64,000 bases of DNA. Origin: Streptomyces zagrosensis (GTDB taxonomy: Bacteria > Actinomycetota > Actinomycetes > Streptomycetales > Streptomycetaceae). The DNA is taken from NCBI RefSeq assembly GCF_014203645.1, contig NZ_JACHJL010000004.1, forward strand, positions 124,001-188,000, read 5' to 3'. This document shows positions 63,285 to 64,000 of the stretch, in pieces (positions within the stretch are counted from its first letter, which is position 1; each line of letters opens with the position of its first letter). The notes below the pieces were generated by a model. That model worked only from the letters and a program-made list of their open reading frames with translations. It did not search any database and was not told where the DNA came from. Position numbers and translations under genes: made by a program.

Positions 63285-64000
63285 TTAGGTGGTGGCGATG
63301 GGGCCGAGGCCGGCCAGTTCGGGGACGTCGGTGTAGCGCTCGGCGACCCAGGTGTCGGAGTAGACGGTGTCCACGTACTTGTCGCCCAGGTCCGGCGAGA
63401 TGACGGCTACCCGGGACCCTTCGGGCAGCGTCGGGGCGAACTGCTGCACGGCGGCGAGTACGGTGCCGGTCGAGCCACCGACCAGCAGCCCGTACCGCTC
63501 GGCGACCCGGCGGCACATCGCCACCGTGTCGGCCTCCGCGATGAGGGTCTTTTCGAAGCGGCCGGTGTCGGCGAAGAGTTCGGGCCGCCGGCTGGCACCG
63601 AGGCCGGGGATGAAGCGGGGGGCCGCTGGCATACCGAAGGTGACCGAGCCCACCGAGTCCACGGCGACGACGCGGGTGGTCGGGCTGTGTTCGGCGAAAT
63701 ACTCGACGCAGCCCATCAGGGTGCCGGTGGTGCCGACGCCGACGAACAGCGCATCCACGGTGCCGAGCCCCTCGTGGATGGCGGCGGCGGTCCGGTCGCG
63801 GTGGGCCCGCACCCCGGCGGGGTTGGCGTACTGGTTGAGCCACACCAGGTCCGGGTCCTGGGCAAGGCGCTGGTGAATGTAGTTGATCCGGGTGTGCAGG
63901 AAGCCGCCCTGCGCGTCCCGGGTCGTCACCACCACCACATCGGTGCCCAGGCTCTCCATCACGCGGATGGAGTGCCGGGCGGCATTGGGGTCGGTGACCA
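63285..64000 (-). CDS. sbnA: 2,3-diaminopropionate biosynthesis protein SbnA-like (N terminus outside window)
   Basis: The C-terminal about 238 residues of a PLP-dependent cysteine-synthase-fold enzyme. GVGTTGTLMGC is the phosphate-binding loop, LVGGSTGTVLAAV contains the Ser/Thr that contacts the PLP ring, and SPDLGDKYVDTVYSD is typical. SbnA joins O-phospho-L-serine and L-glutamate to give the intermediate oxidised by SbnB. The PLP-binding Lys lies upstream of the window. Gene order sbnA-sbnB-luxR suggests the end of a larger siderophore or nonribosomal peptide cluster. Confidence 0.88.
   Translation of the reverse strand, partial: VTDPNAARHSIRVMESLGTDVVVVTTRDAQGGFLHTRINYIHQRLAQDPDLVWLNQYANPAGVRAHRDRTAAAIHEGLGTVDALFVGVGTTGTLMGCVEYFAEHSPTTRVVAVDSVGSVTFGMPAAPRFIPGLGASRRPELFADTGRFEKTLIAEADTVAMCRRVAERYGLLVGGSTGTVLAAVQQFAPTLPEGSRVAVISPDLGDKYVDTVYSDTWVAERYTDVPELAGLGPIATT

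Overview
The window is about 70% GC, with Streptomyces-type codon use, many GTG starts, many ATGA/GTGA stop-start overlaps, XRE/DUF397 regulator genes, an LAXTG surface protein and rare TTA codons. It is almost certainly a Streptomyces (or close actinomycete) chromosome segment. Nothing here comes from a database search: calls rest on motifs, gene order and recalled family features.

Layout. 1-2 kb: end of a FtsX-type ABC permease and its ATPase. 2-13.2 kb: mostly single housekeeping or stress genes with local regulators (LysR with a divergent 57-aa zinc-ribbon-like protein, MarR-MFS, a cysteine-less AhpD-like protein, isochorismatase, a DUF5701-like protein, a small secreted HExxH peptidase, ArsR-glyoxalase, an XRE/TPR regulator, an oxidoreductase divergent from HxlR). 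13.2-14.4 kb: decayed DNA with a broken P-loop kinase gene, a 49-bp tRNA-Arg 3'-end copy and a truncated TPP-enzyme end.

14-27.2 kb: a defence island bounded by that tRNA fragment and by an intact tRNA-Arg(TCT). It holds an AAA ATPase/RloB pair, a type I restriction-modification system (hsdM, hsdS, frameshifted hsdR), a SprT/YgjP-like metallopeptidase, and a decayed XRE-DUF5753/DUF397 module between hsdS and hsdR. No integrase is visible.

27.6-41.5 kb: a core segment with two overlapping dynamin-like GTPase genes (the second with C-terminal membrane helices), an ISAs1 relic, an SSB paralogue, a thioester-domain surface protein with an LADTG sorting signal, a double ABM-domain protein, ettA, a hotdog thioesterase, a conserved hypothetical and glutathione peroxidase.

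41.9-43.5 kb: the most interesting locus. Two previously unlisted 30-codon genes, each with a strong Shine-Dalgarno, encode related peptides and lie in tandem just upstream of a compact cytochrome P450 gene carrying two early TTA codons. A hairpin separates peptide genes from P450. This looks like a minimal P450-modified RiPP locus. 43.7-49.7 kb: IS relics, an SDR, an atypical IMPase-like protein, RidA, and a WXG-like/lipoprotein operon with a frameshift.

49.7-60.5 kb: MMPL exporter with divergent TetR, then a MacB-type permease/ATPase/adaptor/lipoprotein operon divergent from a response regulator-histidine kinase-lipoprotein operon. 60.7-64 kb: a LuxR-type regulator behind sbnB and sbnA homologues for L-2,3-diaminopropionate, probably the edge of a siderophore or peptide biosynthetic cluster continuing beyond the window.
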